From: Haloplanus sp. CK5-1
GTDB taxonomy: Archaea; Halobacteriota; Halobacteria; Halobacteriales; Haloferacaceae
Direction: 5' to 3'
Length of the DNA stretch: 64,000 nt
Assembly: GCF_037201915.1 (NCBI RefSeq)
Contig: NZ_CP147505.1
Span: 1,302,001 to 1,366,000 of the forward strand
The translations under genes and the position numbers were made by a program. The notes below the pieces were generated by a model, which was not told where the DNA came from, made no database searches, and saw only the letters and a program-made list of their open reading frames with translations. Numbering within the stretch: position 1 is the stretch's first letter; each line of letters opens with the position of its first letter. Below are positions 25,292-34,410 of this stretch, one piece after another.

Positions 25292-26943
25292 CTACGCGAA
25301 CGACAGCTCATCCAAACGGATAGAGAGCCGTTCCGCGGGACCGGACGCGGTGATCGACCAACCGTGAAGGGTCGCGAGCGTCCACACGTTCGCCAGCAGC
25401 ATCCGGGACTCCTCGCCGGCCTCCTGTCCGTATTTGAACAGCGAGTCCGGATCGTCCGTCGAGAACGACTCGGCGTCGCTGCTGACACGAGCGCGTCGGG
25501 TTCCTCCTGTCGGACGTGGATGGTCGTCGCCCCCCGTTGGCTGGACAGCCGGAACAGGAGTCGGAAGAGTTCGGTACATCAGGTTCGTTCCCCCAAAACC
25601 TCGGTTCCGGATCCGGATTCGACCGTCAGGTCGCATTCGGGGACGGCGTCGCCCCGAGCCGATTCGAGGAGAGGACGGAGTCGCAGCGGTTCCATCTCCG
25701 TGATCGGCGTGCCGTACCGCAGGATTGCGATCAGATCGTCGGTAACGACGTTGATCCGCTCGGCCGCGATGATCACCGTCCGGAGGGTGTCGGCTCGGTC
25801 GGCCGATCCGTCGGCGTCGGATGGGCCGCCCTCCGTGCCGAGGCGCTCCAGGTTCCCGATCAGGATCGCGAGCGGATTCCGCATCTCGTGGGCGATCGCC
25901 TCGGTGACGTCCTGGATGTGTTCGGTCTGTCGCTGGAGGCGACGGCGCTGCTCCTCGAGGTCGGTCACGTCGGAGAGGATGACCGTGTAGCCGACCGTCT
26001 CCGCGCCGACCGAGACCGGTTCCCGGTCGACCTGGTAGGTTCGGATCCCCGTTTCGAGTGGGAGTTCGACGGTCGTCCCGTCGGCGTCCGCCAGCTCGGG
26101 GAAGACGTCGGAGAAGGGGTCGCCGACCCGCTCGGAGAGAGCCGAGACGGGCTCCATCGCACTGTGGTTGTAGTCTACGATCCGGTCGTTCCGGTCGGTG
26201 ACGAGGATGAGACCGGGGAGCCGGTCGAGCAACTGGCGGCTGGCGGGCGTGTGGACGGCGAAGAACTCCTCGCGGGCGACGGTCACGACGCCGACTGCGA
26301 AGATCGCCGCACCGACCGGCTCGTAGTACAAGAGGGGTATGCTGTTCGGTCGCCACGCAACCACCAACTGCGGTACGGCCGGTAGTCCGATGGCCGCCGT
26401 GAGGAGACTCAGCCGGACCGTACCGTAGTTCGAGCGATGGTACCTTTCGAACAGCAGGTACAGTCCGACACCGGCAGCGACGTACGCGAGCGTCGTGACG
26501 AGCCAGTACAGTAGGCCGACGCTCGGCGCGAAGTGGACGAACGGCTCGGCCGAAACCGCCGGCTCGAAGTACGCCCGATGGAACGGGTCGGTCAGTTTGA
26601 GCGTGACGACCGAACTGACGAAGCCGACGGCGGCGAGTTGCAGTCGTGTGTCGAGATGGTAAGAGTGACCTGCGTAGGCCGAACAGAACCACAGCCACAC
26701 GACCACGGTGGAGATGCCGACGACCAGTCCGAAGACGTAACTGGCGTACATCACCGCCTCGGAGACTGGCAACAGCAAGGGGACCGTCGCGAGAGCCCAC
26801 AGCCCCGTCGTGACCAGAAAGACGGTCAGGGGGCGGCGGATCAGCGACGTTTCGAACGACTGGATCCGGTGTGCACTCCAGAAACAGCCTCCCGCGGCGA
26901 CGGAGAAGAGCGCGACGAAAGCTGTATTTAAAATAGTTATCAC
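25292..26943 (-). pseudogene. Sensor histidine kinase (7TM-PAS-HisKA), broken in the ATPase domain
   Basis: GTG start at 26943. The first 454 codons are a normal sensor kinase: seven hydrophobic helices (to about residue 225), a PAS domain ('LPGLILVTDRNDRIVDYN'), and a HisKA region with 'AIAHEMRNPLAI' (His352). Then TGA at 25579-25581 interrupts the ATPase domain, although the same frame continues with 'TELFRLLFR' and 'GATTIHVRQEEPDAL'. Around 25486 the coding continues in another frame ('SSDAESFSTDDPDSLFKYGQEAGEE' in pieces) up to the stop at 25292. So one nonsense codon and one frameshift are needed to explain it. N-box and G-box residues are also poorly kept. Loss of function is likely unless these are assembly errors. 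Confidence 0.8.
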
Positions 26944-27055
26944 ACGGACCGATGTGGGTCGTAGTACCTTAACATGTCGAACGACGTGGTGAAAATTGAC
27001 GGTTATGGAACGGGATCCGACGCCGGACGGATCGGGTCGAAAACGGCGAATCGGC

Positions 27056-27070
27056 CCACACGCCGTGTGG
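27056..27070. promoter_or_regulatory. Perfect palindrome CCACACGCCGTGTGG upstream of the MFS gene
   Basis: Two 7-bp arms around a single C. It lies about 100 bases before the MFS start and is one of two perfect palindromes in this intergenic region. Confidence 0.45.
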
Positions 27071-27138
27071 TCGATCCGACCGGACCGACTTTGATCAGTA
27101 CACCTACGGTCTCACGGGAGCGACCAGCATCCGGACAC

Positions 27139-27155
27139 CGGCACGTCACGTGCCG
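27139..27155. promoter_or_regulatory. Perfect palindrome CGGCACGTCACGTGCCG just before the MFS gene
   Basis: Two 8-bp arms around one C, ending 15 bases upstream of the MFS ATG. This position would let a bound repressor block transcription or translation start. The centres of the two palindromes are 84 bases apart. Confidence 0.5.
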
Positions 27156-27170
27156 ATCAGAGGTGCCAGG

Positions 27171-28361
27171 ATGAAACGGAACCGCTCGGTCGTGCTCGCC
27201 GTCGTCGTCAGCACGTTCTTCGTCGGGTTCGGCGGGGGTGTGGTGTTCCCGATACTGCCGAACCTGGGGTCGATCCTCGGTATCTCGCCGTTCCTCGTCG
27301 GAGTGATCCTGAGCGCCAACCGCTTCACCCGCATCGTCGCGAACGCCCCAGCGGGATCGCTCGTCGACCGAGTCGGGACGCGTGGACCGCTGATCGCAGG
27401 CCTGTTCGTCGAGGCCGTCGCGACGCTCGGATACGTGGTGGCCATCGGGTCGTCGGCCCCCGAGTCCTGGTTCGTCGCCGCGCGGGTAGTGTGGGGCGTC
27501 GGAAGTGCGGTGGTGTTCGCCACCGCCTACACCATCGCCGCCGACGTGAGCGACGGCGACTCGCGGGGGACGAGCATGGGCGTCGTCCGCGGGGGGATCA
27601 CCCTGGGGTTCCCCGCCGGCCTCGTGCTGGGCGGCGTCGTGAGCGACCTCTACAGCGTCTCGACGGCGTTCGTCGTCGCCGCCGGGTTCGCACTGGTGGC
27701 GAGCGCCGTCGCCTACGCGATGGTGCCCGAGACACACGTCTCCGGTCGGCGGACCGCCGTCCGGCCGTGGGAACTCGACACGACGCCGTCGACGCTGGCG
27801 GTCGGGCTCGTGAACTTCGGGCTGTTCTTCGCGTATCTCGGCGCGCTGTTCGCGACGCTAGTCCTGTTCGTGGAGGCGAAAGGCATCGGGATCTGGGGGT
27901 ACGGTCCGCAGGCGATGTCGGGGCTGTTGATGGCGATCACCGTCCTCTCCGCCGCGGGGTTCATGCTCGGCGGCGGAAAACTGAGTGACCTCCACGGGAC
28001 GCGACTCCCGACCCTCTTCGCCTTTCTCGGGGTCTCGTTCGTCGGCTTTCTCGCACTCGCGTTCGTCGACTCGCTTCTCCCCCTCGTCTTGGCCTGCGTG
28101 TGTATCGGAGCCGGACAGGGCGGGTCTAGCGGGCCGCTCATGGCGCTACTCGCCGACCTGACCCCCGACGAACGGATGGGGCGGGCGATGGGGACGAACA
28201 ACGTCCTCGGCGACTTCGGGGGCGGCCTAGGTCCGGTGGTGACGCTGCCTCTGGTCGAACACGCCGGGTTCGCACCGATCTACGCCGCCTGTGCGGTCGT
28301 TCCGCTGGTGGCCGGAGCCGTCCTCCTCGGGAGCCTCTACACCGAGACAGTCGACGGGTGA
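27171..28361 (+). CDS. MFS transporter
   Basis: 396 residues with about twelve hydrophobic helices and the MFS motif A in 'NAPAGSLVDRVGTRGPLIAG' between helices 2 and 3; a related loop 'GGGKLSDLHGTRLPTL' follows helix 8. The closest functional group is drug or small-molecule exporters of the DHA1 type; the substrate is not readable from sequence. I chose the ATG at 27171 ('MKRNRS') with GGTG six bases before it rather than the ATG at 27150, which lies inside a palindrome. Two perfect palindromes upstream suggest local repression, with no regulator gene adjacent. Confidence 0.88.
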   Translation: MKRNRSVVLAVVVSTFFVGFGGGVVFPILPNLGSILGISPFLVGVILSANRFTRIVANAPAGSLVDRVGTRGPLIAGLFVEAVATLGYVVAIGSSAPESWFVAARVVWGVGSAVVFATAYTIAADVSDGDSRGTSMGVVRGGITLGFPAGLVLGGVVSDLYSVSTAFVVAAGFALVASAVAYAMVPETHVSGRRTAVRPWELDTTPSTLAVGLVNFGLFFAYLGALFATLVLFVEAKGIGIWGYGPQAMSGLLMAITVLSAAGFMLGGGKLSDLHGTRLPTLFAFLGVSFVGFLALAFVDSLLPLVLACVCIGAGQGGSSGPLMALLADLTPDERMGRAMGTNNVLGDFGGGLGPVVTLPLVEHAGFAPIYAACAVVPLVAGAVLLGSLYTETVDG

Positions 28362-28828
28362 CCGCGCGCCGAACGGCCGGGAGAAGACCGGGCAGTCGGT
28401 CAGGACACCCGAATCGCGTCGCCGGAGCAACCGGACGGCGGCGAGGGGAGTTCCGGTTCGAGCGACAGGACCTGGACGACGACCGATCCGTTCCGTTGGC
28501 CCACGACACCACCTCGGAGGTGGATCCGCTCGCCGACGTACGACCGCTACGATCGCGTCGTGAATGCGGCCGTCCAAGTTTCGAGAAAGCGGGGGCTCGG
28601 ACGGTCGTCGCGGGACGGGACCGGCACCGACGGTGGCCCTCCGGTGGACGGGCCACACGGGGGGCCGTCGGCATCGGATCGCAGTCGGACGGGTGGCATG
28701 TCGCGTGACTCGGGGACGCCTCGGCACCCGAGCGGTCAAGTATCTGTCATGGTACTAAGTAAAGCTTCCCATCAATTTTGCCACGAACGAAACCATCCCG
28801 ATCCGGGGGCGGCGCCACGACACGACGA
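28362..28828. other. 467 bases between convergent genes, no convincing gene
   Basis: The space lies between the MFS transporter and the EamA transporter, which converge. ORFs on both strands lack haloarchaeal acidity over their length and have Arg-rich or frame-shadow composition; a short plus-strand stretch near 28455-28560 is acidic but has no start or family. A short AT-rich segment (28755-28785) may hold termination signals. I see no RNA gene. Confidence 0.5.
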
Positions 28829-29773
28829 TCAGTCGTCCGACGGCGGTTCACTCCGGTCGAGCAGGCTCACGACACGACCGAGTTCGGTCGCGACCACGCG
28901 GCGTTCGAGGAGCGAGACGCCGGCGACGACGATACAGAAGCCGACGACGGTGGCGAGCGTAACGGGTTCGCCGAGGAGGAGCCACCCGGTGAGCGCGGCG
29001 AACAGCGGGACGACGTAGGCGACCAGGTTCGTTCGGACGGGGCCGATCCGCCGGATGAGCGTGAAGTAGATGGGGTAGGCGACCGCAGTCGCGGGGACAC
29101 CAACCACGAGGACTGAGAGGGCGAGCGCCCACGTCGTCGGCGTTCCGGCGGCGGACTCGCCGAGTCCGTAGCTCCACGCGTGGAGGAGGGTCGCGCCGAG
29201 CGCCATCGCCCACGCGGTCAGGGGGACACTGTCGAGGGTCGCGTCGATCCGGCGCATGAGCACGCTCCCGACGGCGATACCCGCCGCGGCGGCGAGGACG
29301 TACAGTTGCCCGAGGGTCGACCCGGCCGTGAGCGTCTCGGGTGACGGCTGGACGATGACGACGACCCCAACTAGGCCGAGACCGATGCCGACGACGCCAC
29401 GGGCGTCGAGTCGCTGGCCGAGCAACACGACGGCGGCGGCGGGCGAGAGGATCGGGTTGAGGCTGTACATCACGGACGCCGCCGCGGGCGTGATCGTCCG
29501 CTGTCCGAGAAAGAGGAGGCCGTTGTTCACCGCGACGATGGTGACGGCACCGACGACGAGACCGGCGAGGTCCGCCCGACACCGGGGAACCCACGCGTCG
29601 TGTCGCCACGCCGCGTACAGCAGGAGGAGCGGAGCGGCCACGTCGAAGCGAAGCGCCGCGAAGAAGACCGGCGGGAGCGTCTCCAGACCGGCCTTGATCG
29701 CGACGAACGAACTGCCGAACAGCGCCCCGAGGAGGACGAACAACCCTGCGTTCCGGTATCGGCCGAGGGACAC
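28829..29773 (-). CDS. EamA/DMT family transporter
   Basis: 314 residues, ten hydrophobic helices in two repeated EamA halves: 'LGALFGSSFVAIKAGLETLPP' in pieces in the first, and 'PVTLATVVGFCIVVAGVSLLERR' closing the second. The family exports or imports metabolites such as amino acids or nucleotide sugars; the substrate is unknown. The start codon is GTG at 29771-29773. It is divergent from a methyltransferase gene with about 90 bases between. Confidence 0.9.
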   Translation of the reverse strand: MSLGRYRNAGLFVLLGALFGSSFVAIKAGLETLPPVFFAALRFDVAAPLLLLYAAWRHDAWVPRCRADLAGLVVGAVTIVAVNNGLLFLGQRTITPAAASVMYSLNPILSPAAAVVLLGQRLDARGVVGIGLGLVGVVVIVQPSPETLTAGSTLGQLYVLAAAAGIAVGSVLMRRIDATLDSVPLTAWAMALGATLLHAWSYGLGESAAGTPTTWALALSVLVVGVPATAVAYPIYFTLIRRIGPVRTNLVAYVVPLFAALTGWLLLGEPVTLATVVGFCIVVAGVSLLERRVVATELGRVVSLLDRSEPPSDD

Positions 29774-29863
29774 GGTGATCCGTAGCCCGCGGGACGGGTT
29801 GGGTGTGTCGATCCGCGGCGGTCCGGGGGTGGGCTTAACCGCCCTCGACCCTCCCGTCGAGTC

Positions 29864-30496
29864 GTGACCGACGACCGCCAGCGGTGGAACGAGAAGTACA
29901 GCACCGACGACGAGTTCGAACTGCCGGAGGAGCCGATCCCGGCACTAGCGCGGTGGATCGACACCCTCCCCGAGGGCCGCGGGCTCGACGTGGCGACGGG
30001 GACCGGCCGGAACGCGCGGTATCTGGCCAGCCACGGCTACGACGTCGACGCGGTCGACGTCTCCGACGAGGCGCTCGACCGCGCCGCGGCGGCGGCGGAA
30101 CGCGAGGGGGTCGAGGGTGTGACGTGGATCCGGTCGGACATCGACGACTTCGCGTTCGAGCGCTCGACGTACGACGTGATTACGGTGAGTTTCTTCGCCG
30201 CACTCGACCACCTCCCGGATCTGAAGGAAGCGCTTTCGCCCGGCGGCGTCCTGATCTACGAACACCACCTGCGGTCGACCGACCCCATCGACCTCGGCCC
30301 GTCGACGGATCGCCACCGATACCGATCGAACGACCTGCTGCGTGCGTGTCTCGATCTGACGATACTCGACTACCGGGAGCGGATGCGAACCGACGACGAG
30401 GGACGGACGCTGGCGGTGGCGACGCTGATCGGTCGGAACTCGACCGGGGGTCGGCAGTCGTATCCACCGGAACTGGACGGGAGCGGGGGCGCGTAG
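29864..30496 (+). CDS. TehB-like class I SAM-dependent methyltransferase
   Basis: 210 residues. 'RWNEKYSTDDEFELPEEP' at the N-terminus and SAM motif 'LDVATGTGRNARYLASHGYDVDAVDVS' (in pieces) match the TehB-like/tellurite-type and related small methyltransferases. The acceptor is unknown; thiol or metalloid detoxification would be typical. GTG at 29864 follows a CTTAACC promoter element centred 28 bases upstream, supporting a leaderless start. It converges with the DUF2237 gene four bases away. Confidence 0.85.
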   Translation: MTDDRQRWNEKYSTDDEFELPEEPIPALARWIDTLPEGRGLDVATGTGRNARYLASHGYDVDAVDVSDEALDRAAAAAEREGVEGVTWIRSDIDDFAFERSTYDVITVSFFAALDHLPDLKEALSPGGVLIYEHHLRSTDPIDLGPSTDRHRYRSNDLLRACLDLTILDYRERMRTDDEGRTLAVATLIGRNSTGGRQSYPPELDGSGGA

Positions 30497-30500
30497 CCGG

Positions 30501-30908
30501 TCAGCCGTCTACGCCCTCGTTCTCGTACTCGTGGTCCAGCAGCGTCGAGAACGGCACGTCCTCGGTGACGGCGTCGGCCGTCGCTTCGAGAACGACCGGC
30601 GGCGCGACGCCGGCGTCGACCGCCTCGACCCACCGACCGACACAGACACACCACCGGTCGCCGGGGTCGAGTCCGGGAAAGTCTAGTTCGGGGCGCGGTG
30701 TCACCAAGTCGTTGCCGCGCCGACGCGAGAACTCGAGGAACGCCTCGGTCATCACCGCACAGATCTCGTGACGCCCCCGATCCGACTCCAGATGGCGACA
30801 GCAGCCGTCGCGGAGGTAGCCGGTCGCCGGATCGGTGCTGCAGGGTTCGAGGTCGGTCCCCAGCACGTTCGATTCCGATTCCGGGTCTACGTCCGGATCC
30901 GTGACCAT
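30501..30908 (-). CDS. DUF2237 family protein
   Basis: 135 residues. The DUF2237 signature is complete: 'NVLGTDLEPCSTDPATGYLRDGCC', 'HEICAVMTEAFLEFS', and 'PGLDPGDRWCVCVGRW' (all shown in pieces), with conserved Cys residues that could bind a metal. The function is unknown. I chose the ATG at 30906-30908 because upstream in-frame sequence is Arg-rich and not family-like. Confidence 0.9.
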   Translation of the reverse strand: MVTDPDVDPESESNVLGTDLEPCSTDPATGYLRDGCCRHLESDRGRHEICAVMTEAFLEFSRRRGNDLVTPRPELDFPGLDPGDRWCVCVGRWVEAVDAGVAPPVVLEATADAVTEDVPFSTLLDHEYENEGVDG

Positions 30909-30961
30909 GGACGGGATACGGGTGTCGACGGGGAGAAAGTTGGGGGACCGGATCGGATCGA

Positions 30962-32194
30962 TTACGCCGGGCGTTCGGCCGACAGCGCCTCGTCGGCCTG
31001 GGTCGCCTCGTGTTGGACGAGGTAGGCGCGGTCGTCGCTGAACGCGGCGGCGGCTTCGAGGGCTGCCTCGGTGCCGATCTGTCGAAGCGCCCACGCCGCC
31101 GCGGCGCGGACCTCGTCGTTCTCGTCGGCTTCGAGTACGTCCGCGAGGGGGTCGACGGCCCGCGTGTCACCGATGAGGCCGAGCGCGCGGGCGGCGTAGG
31201 GGCGCACCTGTTCGTTCTCCGCGTCGAGTTGGTTCGCGATCGGTCCCGTCGCCTCCTCGCTGCCGATCTCGCCGAGCGCCTTGAACGTCACTTTCTGGAG
31301 GCCGGGATCGGAGTCGGCGTCGACGTACTCGAGCAGGGTATCGACGGCGTCCTCGGCGGCCATCTTCCCGAGGGCCTTGATGCCGGGCTTGTCGCGCTTG
31401 CCCGCCCGCTGGTGCATGGCGTCGAACGCCGCGTCGTCGTTCATGCGGGTGAGCGCCTCGAGACAGTGGCGTTCCATGAAGTCCGACTGGAAGCTGTCCA
31501 GCGCGAGCAGCACCATCTCGACGTTGCCCCGCTGTTCCCACTCCTTGAGTGCGGCCCACTCGGGTGGGAAATCCTTGTAGTGGCCGAGCGCGTCGTAGAA
31601 GCCCTGGGCTCGGAGCTGTTCGTGGGTTTCGAGATCGTCCCACTCCTCGGCGTCGTCGAGCCCCGCTTCGAGGGCGTCGGTGGCGTCTAAGAGTTCGTCG
31701 ATGGCGTCGGCGTCGGCGTCGGCGTCGAGGCCGGCGTCCGACACGGCCTCGGCGGTGGCGTCGAGGGCATCCGCGTCACCCCCCGAGAGATCGGCGTCGA
31801 GCGTCCCGCTCGCTGCCTCGACGAACTCGGCGACGGCGGCGGCGGCCTCACCCTCGCCCGCGTCGGTCCACCGGGTGTCGGTCAGCGTCGCCGCCGCGTC
31901 CTCGACGGCGTCGACGACGTCTGTCGCGTAGGGGCCGCGGGCGGCCTCGAGGTCGTCGCGCAGGTCTTCGAGACGACTCTCGAGTTCCTCTCGGGGGTCC
32001 GGTTCGTCGTCGTCCTCGTCGTCGGGGGCCGGAAGATCGGCGGCGTCGAGGTCCTCGGCGATGCCGTCTAGCGTCCCCTCGACCGCGTCGAGGTCGGCTT
32101 CGGTTTCGGCGGCGTCGAGGTCCTCGGCGACACCATCGAGGCGCGAATCGAGGGTTTCGGCGGGTAGGTCTGTCTCGTCGTCCCCGTCGGTCAT
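30962..32194 (-). CDS. HEAT-repeat protein with acidic N-terminus
   Basis: 410 residues. The N-terminal half is very acidic with repeated 'LDAAETEADLDAVEGTLDG'-like helices, probably a coiled coil. The C-terminal half carries about five HEAT/PBS-lyase repeats such as 'DTLLEYVDADSDPGLQKVTF', 'EEATGPIANQLDAENEQVR' and 'DPLADVLEADENDEVRAAAA'. These make a protein-binding solenoid; no enzymatic motif is present. A related protein binds partners in pigment and nucleotide contexts, but nothing in the neighbours points to one. ATG at 32192-32194 is chosen over the ATG at 32266, which adds atypical residues. Confidence 0.87.
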   Translation of the reverse strand: MTDGDDETDLPAETLDSRLDGVAEDLDAAETEADLDAVEGTLDGIAEDLDAADLPAPDDEDDDEPDPREELESRLEDLRDDLEAARGPYATDVVDAVEDAAATLTDTRWTDAGEGEAAAAVAEFVEAASGTLDADLSGGDADALDATAEAVSDAGLDADADADAIDELLDATDALEAGLDDAEEWDDLETHEQLRAQGFYDALGHYKDFPPEWAALKEWEQRGNVEMVLLALDSFQSDFMERHCLEALTRMNDDAAFDAMHQRAGKRDKPGIKALGKMAAEDAVDTLLEYVDADSDPGLQKVTFKALGEIGSEEATGPIANQLDAENEQVRPYAARALGLIGDTRAVDPLADVLEADENDEVRAAAAWALRQIGTEAALEAAAAFSDDRAYLVQHEATQADEALSAERPA

Positions 32195-32295
32195 ACGTTT
32201 ACAGTCGTGGTGACTCTCAAAAGAGCGTTTCCATTCCGCGGCCGGTCGGCCCGCGCTCGACAACACACTTCATTCAGCAGGACCTACGGCCGACC

Positions 32296-33249
32296 ATGCG
32301 AACCGACGACCCTCCCGTCCGATCGGTCCTCGTCGTCTACCTCCTCGTCGCGGCGTCCATCACCGGCGCGAGCGCCGCCGTCGCCCTCGAAGAACCGCGC
32401 GACGGACCGTCCGATACGGCACCCCCGGTCCGCGTGTACACCAGCGAGTCGCTCGACATCTCGGACGTCCAGCGCACCGGCGGCGGCACGATCGGGACGA
32501 ACCGGACGACGTTCGTCCCCGTCGGGGATCAGGGCACGTTCAGTGTCAATCCCGAGAACGCTGACTTCGACGGCGTCGAGTCCGGATCGTACTACGCCGC
32601 GAGCGATTCCGACGAGCAAGCGGAACTGACCGTCGTCACCCCGCGGATCACCGACTTCGACGTGCGCAACGAGCGTGGGGTCGATATCGCGGGAGACACC
32701 CTCCCAGCGAACGACTTCGAGGAGGTGACGATCACCGCGGCGTACAACTTCGACGACGCCGACCGCCTCGACGTGACCGTCGACGATCCGGACGGTCTCG
32801 ACCTCGCGGGGAACGCGCGAATCACCGAGAGTGGCGGGAGCGTCACGGTCGACACGAGCGGTGCCGACCCCGGCACCTACCGGATCACCGTCGAGGGGAG
32901 TGCCATCGAGGACGGATCGCGGACGGTGGAGGTGACCGTCGCCGGCGGGCCCGACGGGACGGCGACCGACACGCCGACCGCGACGCCGGCGCCCACCGCT
33001 ACCGCGACGCCGACACCCACCGCGACCGACACACCGACCGCGGCACCGACGCCCACCGAAACCCCCACAGCGACGGTGACTGGTCCCCTAACCGAGACAC
33101 CGCCACCGACGTCGACCCCGACCGCACCGGCCACGGCGACCCCCACAGCGACGCCGACGCCCACCGCGACCGACGGGCCGGGATTCGGTGCCCTCGTCGC
33201 GGTCGTGGCTCTCCTCGTTGGTACACACGCGGCCGTTCGGCGGCAGTGA
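32296..33249 (+). CDS. Secreted PGF-CTERM surface protein
   Basis: 317 residues. Signal peptide (to about residue 29), an extracellular beta-rich domain with BGN-like repeats ('VRVYTSESLDISDVQ', 'DFDVRNERGVDIAG', 'RITVEGSAIEDGSRTVEVTV' in pieces), a long Thr/Pro/Ala stalk with many 'TATPTPTAT' repeats, and a C-terminal 'DGPGFGALVAVVALLVG...RRQ' sorting signal. It would be anchored by archaeosortase and may be O-glycosylated on the stalk, like the S-layer glycoprotein. The function is unknown. The GC-rich repeats cause long opposite-strand open frames, which are shadows. Confidence 0.87.
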   Translation: MRTDDPPVRSVLVVYLLVAASITGASAAVALEEPRDGPSDTAPPVRVYTSESLDISDVQRTGGGTIGTNRTTFVPVGDQGTFSVNPENADFDGVESGSYYAASDSDEQAELTVVTPRITDFDVRNERGVDIAGDTLPANDFEEVTITAAYNFDDADRLDVTVDDPDGLDLAGNARITESGGSVTVDTSGADPGTYRITVEGSAIEDGSRTVEVTVAGGPDGTATDTPTATPAPTATATPTPTATDTPTAAPTPTETPTATVTGPLTETPPPTSTPTAPATATPTATPTPTATDGPGFGALVAVVALLVGTHAAVRRQ

Positions 33250-33315
33250 AGTCCGTCGGGCGGGAACCGACGACAGCCCCGGCAGTATATGAGCGTCGGG
33301 GCCCGATACACCCTC

Positions 33316-34005
33316 ATGCCGAGTCGCGACGCGGACGACGAACTGGCGGTCCTGCTCGCCGACCTGGAGCGGACGTTGACCGACCTCCGCGCGGCGGTCG
33401 ACGAGGACGTGCGGCGACGACGGCGGCCACCGACCCCGGGGGAGATCCTCCGATTCACCGAAGAGTACACCATCCCGACGCTGATCGCGCTCCTCGAGGC
33501 GACGGTCCAGTCACTGGAACTGCTCCGCGCCGTGCTTCGACTCGCCGGGCCCGGGACGACGACGGCCGACCGCCTCCGCGAGCGGTCCCACGAGGACGCC
33601 CCGGACGTGGTCACGCTCCGGGACGCACTCGGGGACCTCCGGGAGGCACTGACCCGCGCGGACCTCCCGGCGGATTCGGCGGCTGGGTCGGTACTCTCCG
33701 ACGCCCGAGCGCTGACCGAGGAGATCGACGACCGACTGGCCGACGCCTCGGATCGAGACGGCCGGGCCGACCGACGAGAGCCCCGAAACCGGTCGGCCGC
33801 GCCGGACGACCGCTCCGCGTGGGAGCGACGGAGCGCGCGGGATCGCTCCGAGACGGCGGGGGTCGACATCGACGTTCGTGAGGAGGGCGACGCCGGCGGC
33901 GTGAACGTCGACGAGGAATTGGCGTCGATCAAGGAGTCGATGGGGAAAGGAGAGCGCGCGGACGAGAGTGAGCGAGGGGGAGAGACCGACGACGAGGAGT
34001 CGTAA
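33316..34005 (+). CDS. Conserved haloarchaeal-type hypothetical protein
   Basis: 229 residues. The N-terminal half is helical ('ELAVLLADLERTLTDLRAAVDEDVRRRRRP' in pieces, then 'ILRFTEEYTIPTLIALLEATVQSLELLRAVLRLAGPG'), with a membrane-binding amphipathic helix possible. The C-terminal half is a charged, low-complexity tail ending in acidic residues. I do not assign a family. The ATG at 33316 is chosen because a TATATG TATA box is centred about 29 bases upstream; the earlier ATG at 33289 lies in the TATA box itself. Confidence 0.75.
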   Translation: MPSRDADDELAVLLADLERTLTDLRAAVDEDVRRRRRPPTPGEILRFTEEYTIPTLIALLEATVQSLELLRAVLRLAGPGTTTADRLRERSHEDAPDVVTLRDALGDLREALTRADLPADSAAGSVLSDARALTEEIDDRLADASDRDGRADRREPRNRSAAPDDRSAWERRSARDRSETAGVDIDVREEGDAGGVNVDEELASIKESMGKGERADESERGGETDDEES

Positions 34006-34032
34006 CGACAGCGATCGGGACCGTGGCGGCGA

Positions 34033-34269
34033 TCAGGTCGCGGTCGGGACGTAGGCGTCGCCGGTTCGCTCGATCAGGCCGCGCTCGGAGAGCGTCTCGA
34101 GGACCGGAAAGAGGCACATCCTCTTGATGTCCAGCGACGATTGGAGGTCGTCGACGGTCGCCCCACCCGAGGTGGCGACGAACAAGTAGACGAGTTTCGA
34201 CTCCGCGGCCGAGAGGTCGTCCGGGACTGCGATGCGGTCGGTGGATCGCTCGATCGGCTGCGCCGTCAT
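34033..34269 (-). CDS. Winged-helix regulator (TrmB/MarR-like)
   Basis: 78 residues forming one winged helix: 'AESKLVYLFVATSGGATVDDLQSSLDIKRMCLFPVLETLSERGLIERTGDAYVP' in pieces. There is no ligand domain, so it is a DNA-binding module only. It is transcribed away from phaC's downstream side and lies at the end of the PHA operon region, so it could act on that block, but this is speculation. An AT-rich region with an inverted repeat lies directly upstream (34278-34327). I chose the ATG at 34267-34269 ('MTAQPIERS'). Confidence 0.85.
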   Translation of the reverse strand: MTAQPIERSTDRIAVPDDLSAAESKLVYLFVATSGGATVDDLQSSLDIKRMCLFPVLETLSERGLIERTGDAYVPTAT

Positions 34270-34277
34270 GTACGGAT

Positions 34278-34327
34278 AACATGTTCCCGTTCTAAGTAAT
34301 AAGCGCTTCCAATATATGGGGTATATT
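34278..34327 (-). promoter_or_regulatory. AT-rich regulatory region upstream of the winged-helix gene
   Basis: It contains a palindrome AACATGTT (34278-34285), a TATTACTTAG-like TATA region near 34291-34301 and an inverted repeat AATATA-N5-TATATT (34311-34327). It probably covers the promoter and an autoregulatory site of the regulator gene. Confidence 0.4.
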
Positions 34328-34410
34328 CTGCAAAGCACTAGAATGAGATTATATACTTTGGTGCAGTCGCGGGGGATCCCCCCCGGCACCGTCGGGGCCA
34401 ACCACCGGAG

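Noticed and set aside
32950-33180. Repeats of ACCGCGACGCCGACGCCC type, possibly a CRISPR or tandem array.
   Set aside because: They are codons for the Thr/Pro stalk of a surface protein, in frame and variable, without spacers or cas genes.
32877-33932. Long minus-strand open frame with Val/Gly repeats.
   Set aside because: It is the shadow of Thr/Pro repeats of the PGF-CTERM surface protein and of the next gene. It has no haloarchaeal acidity and no start context.
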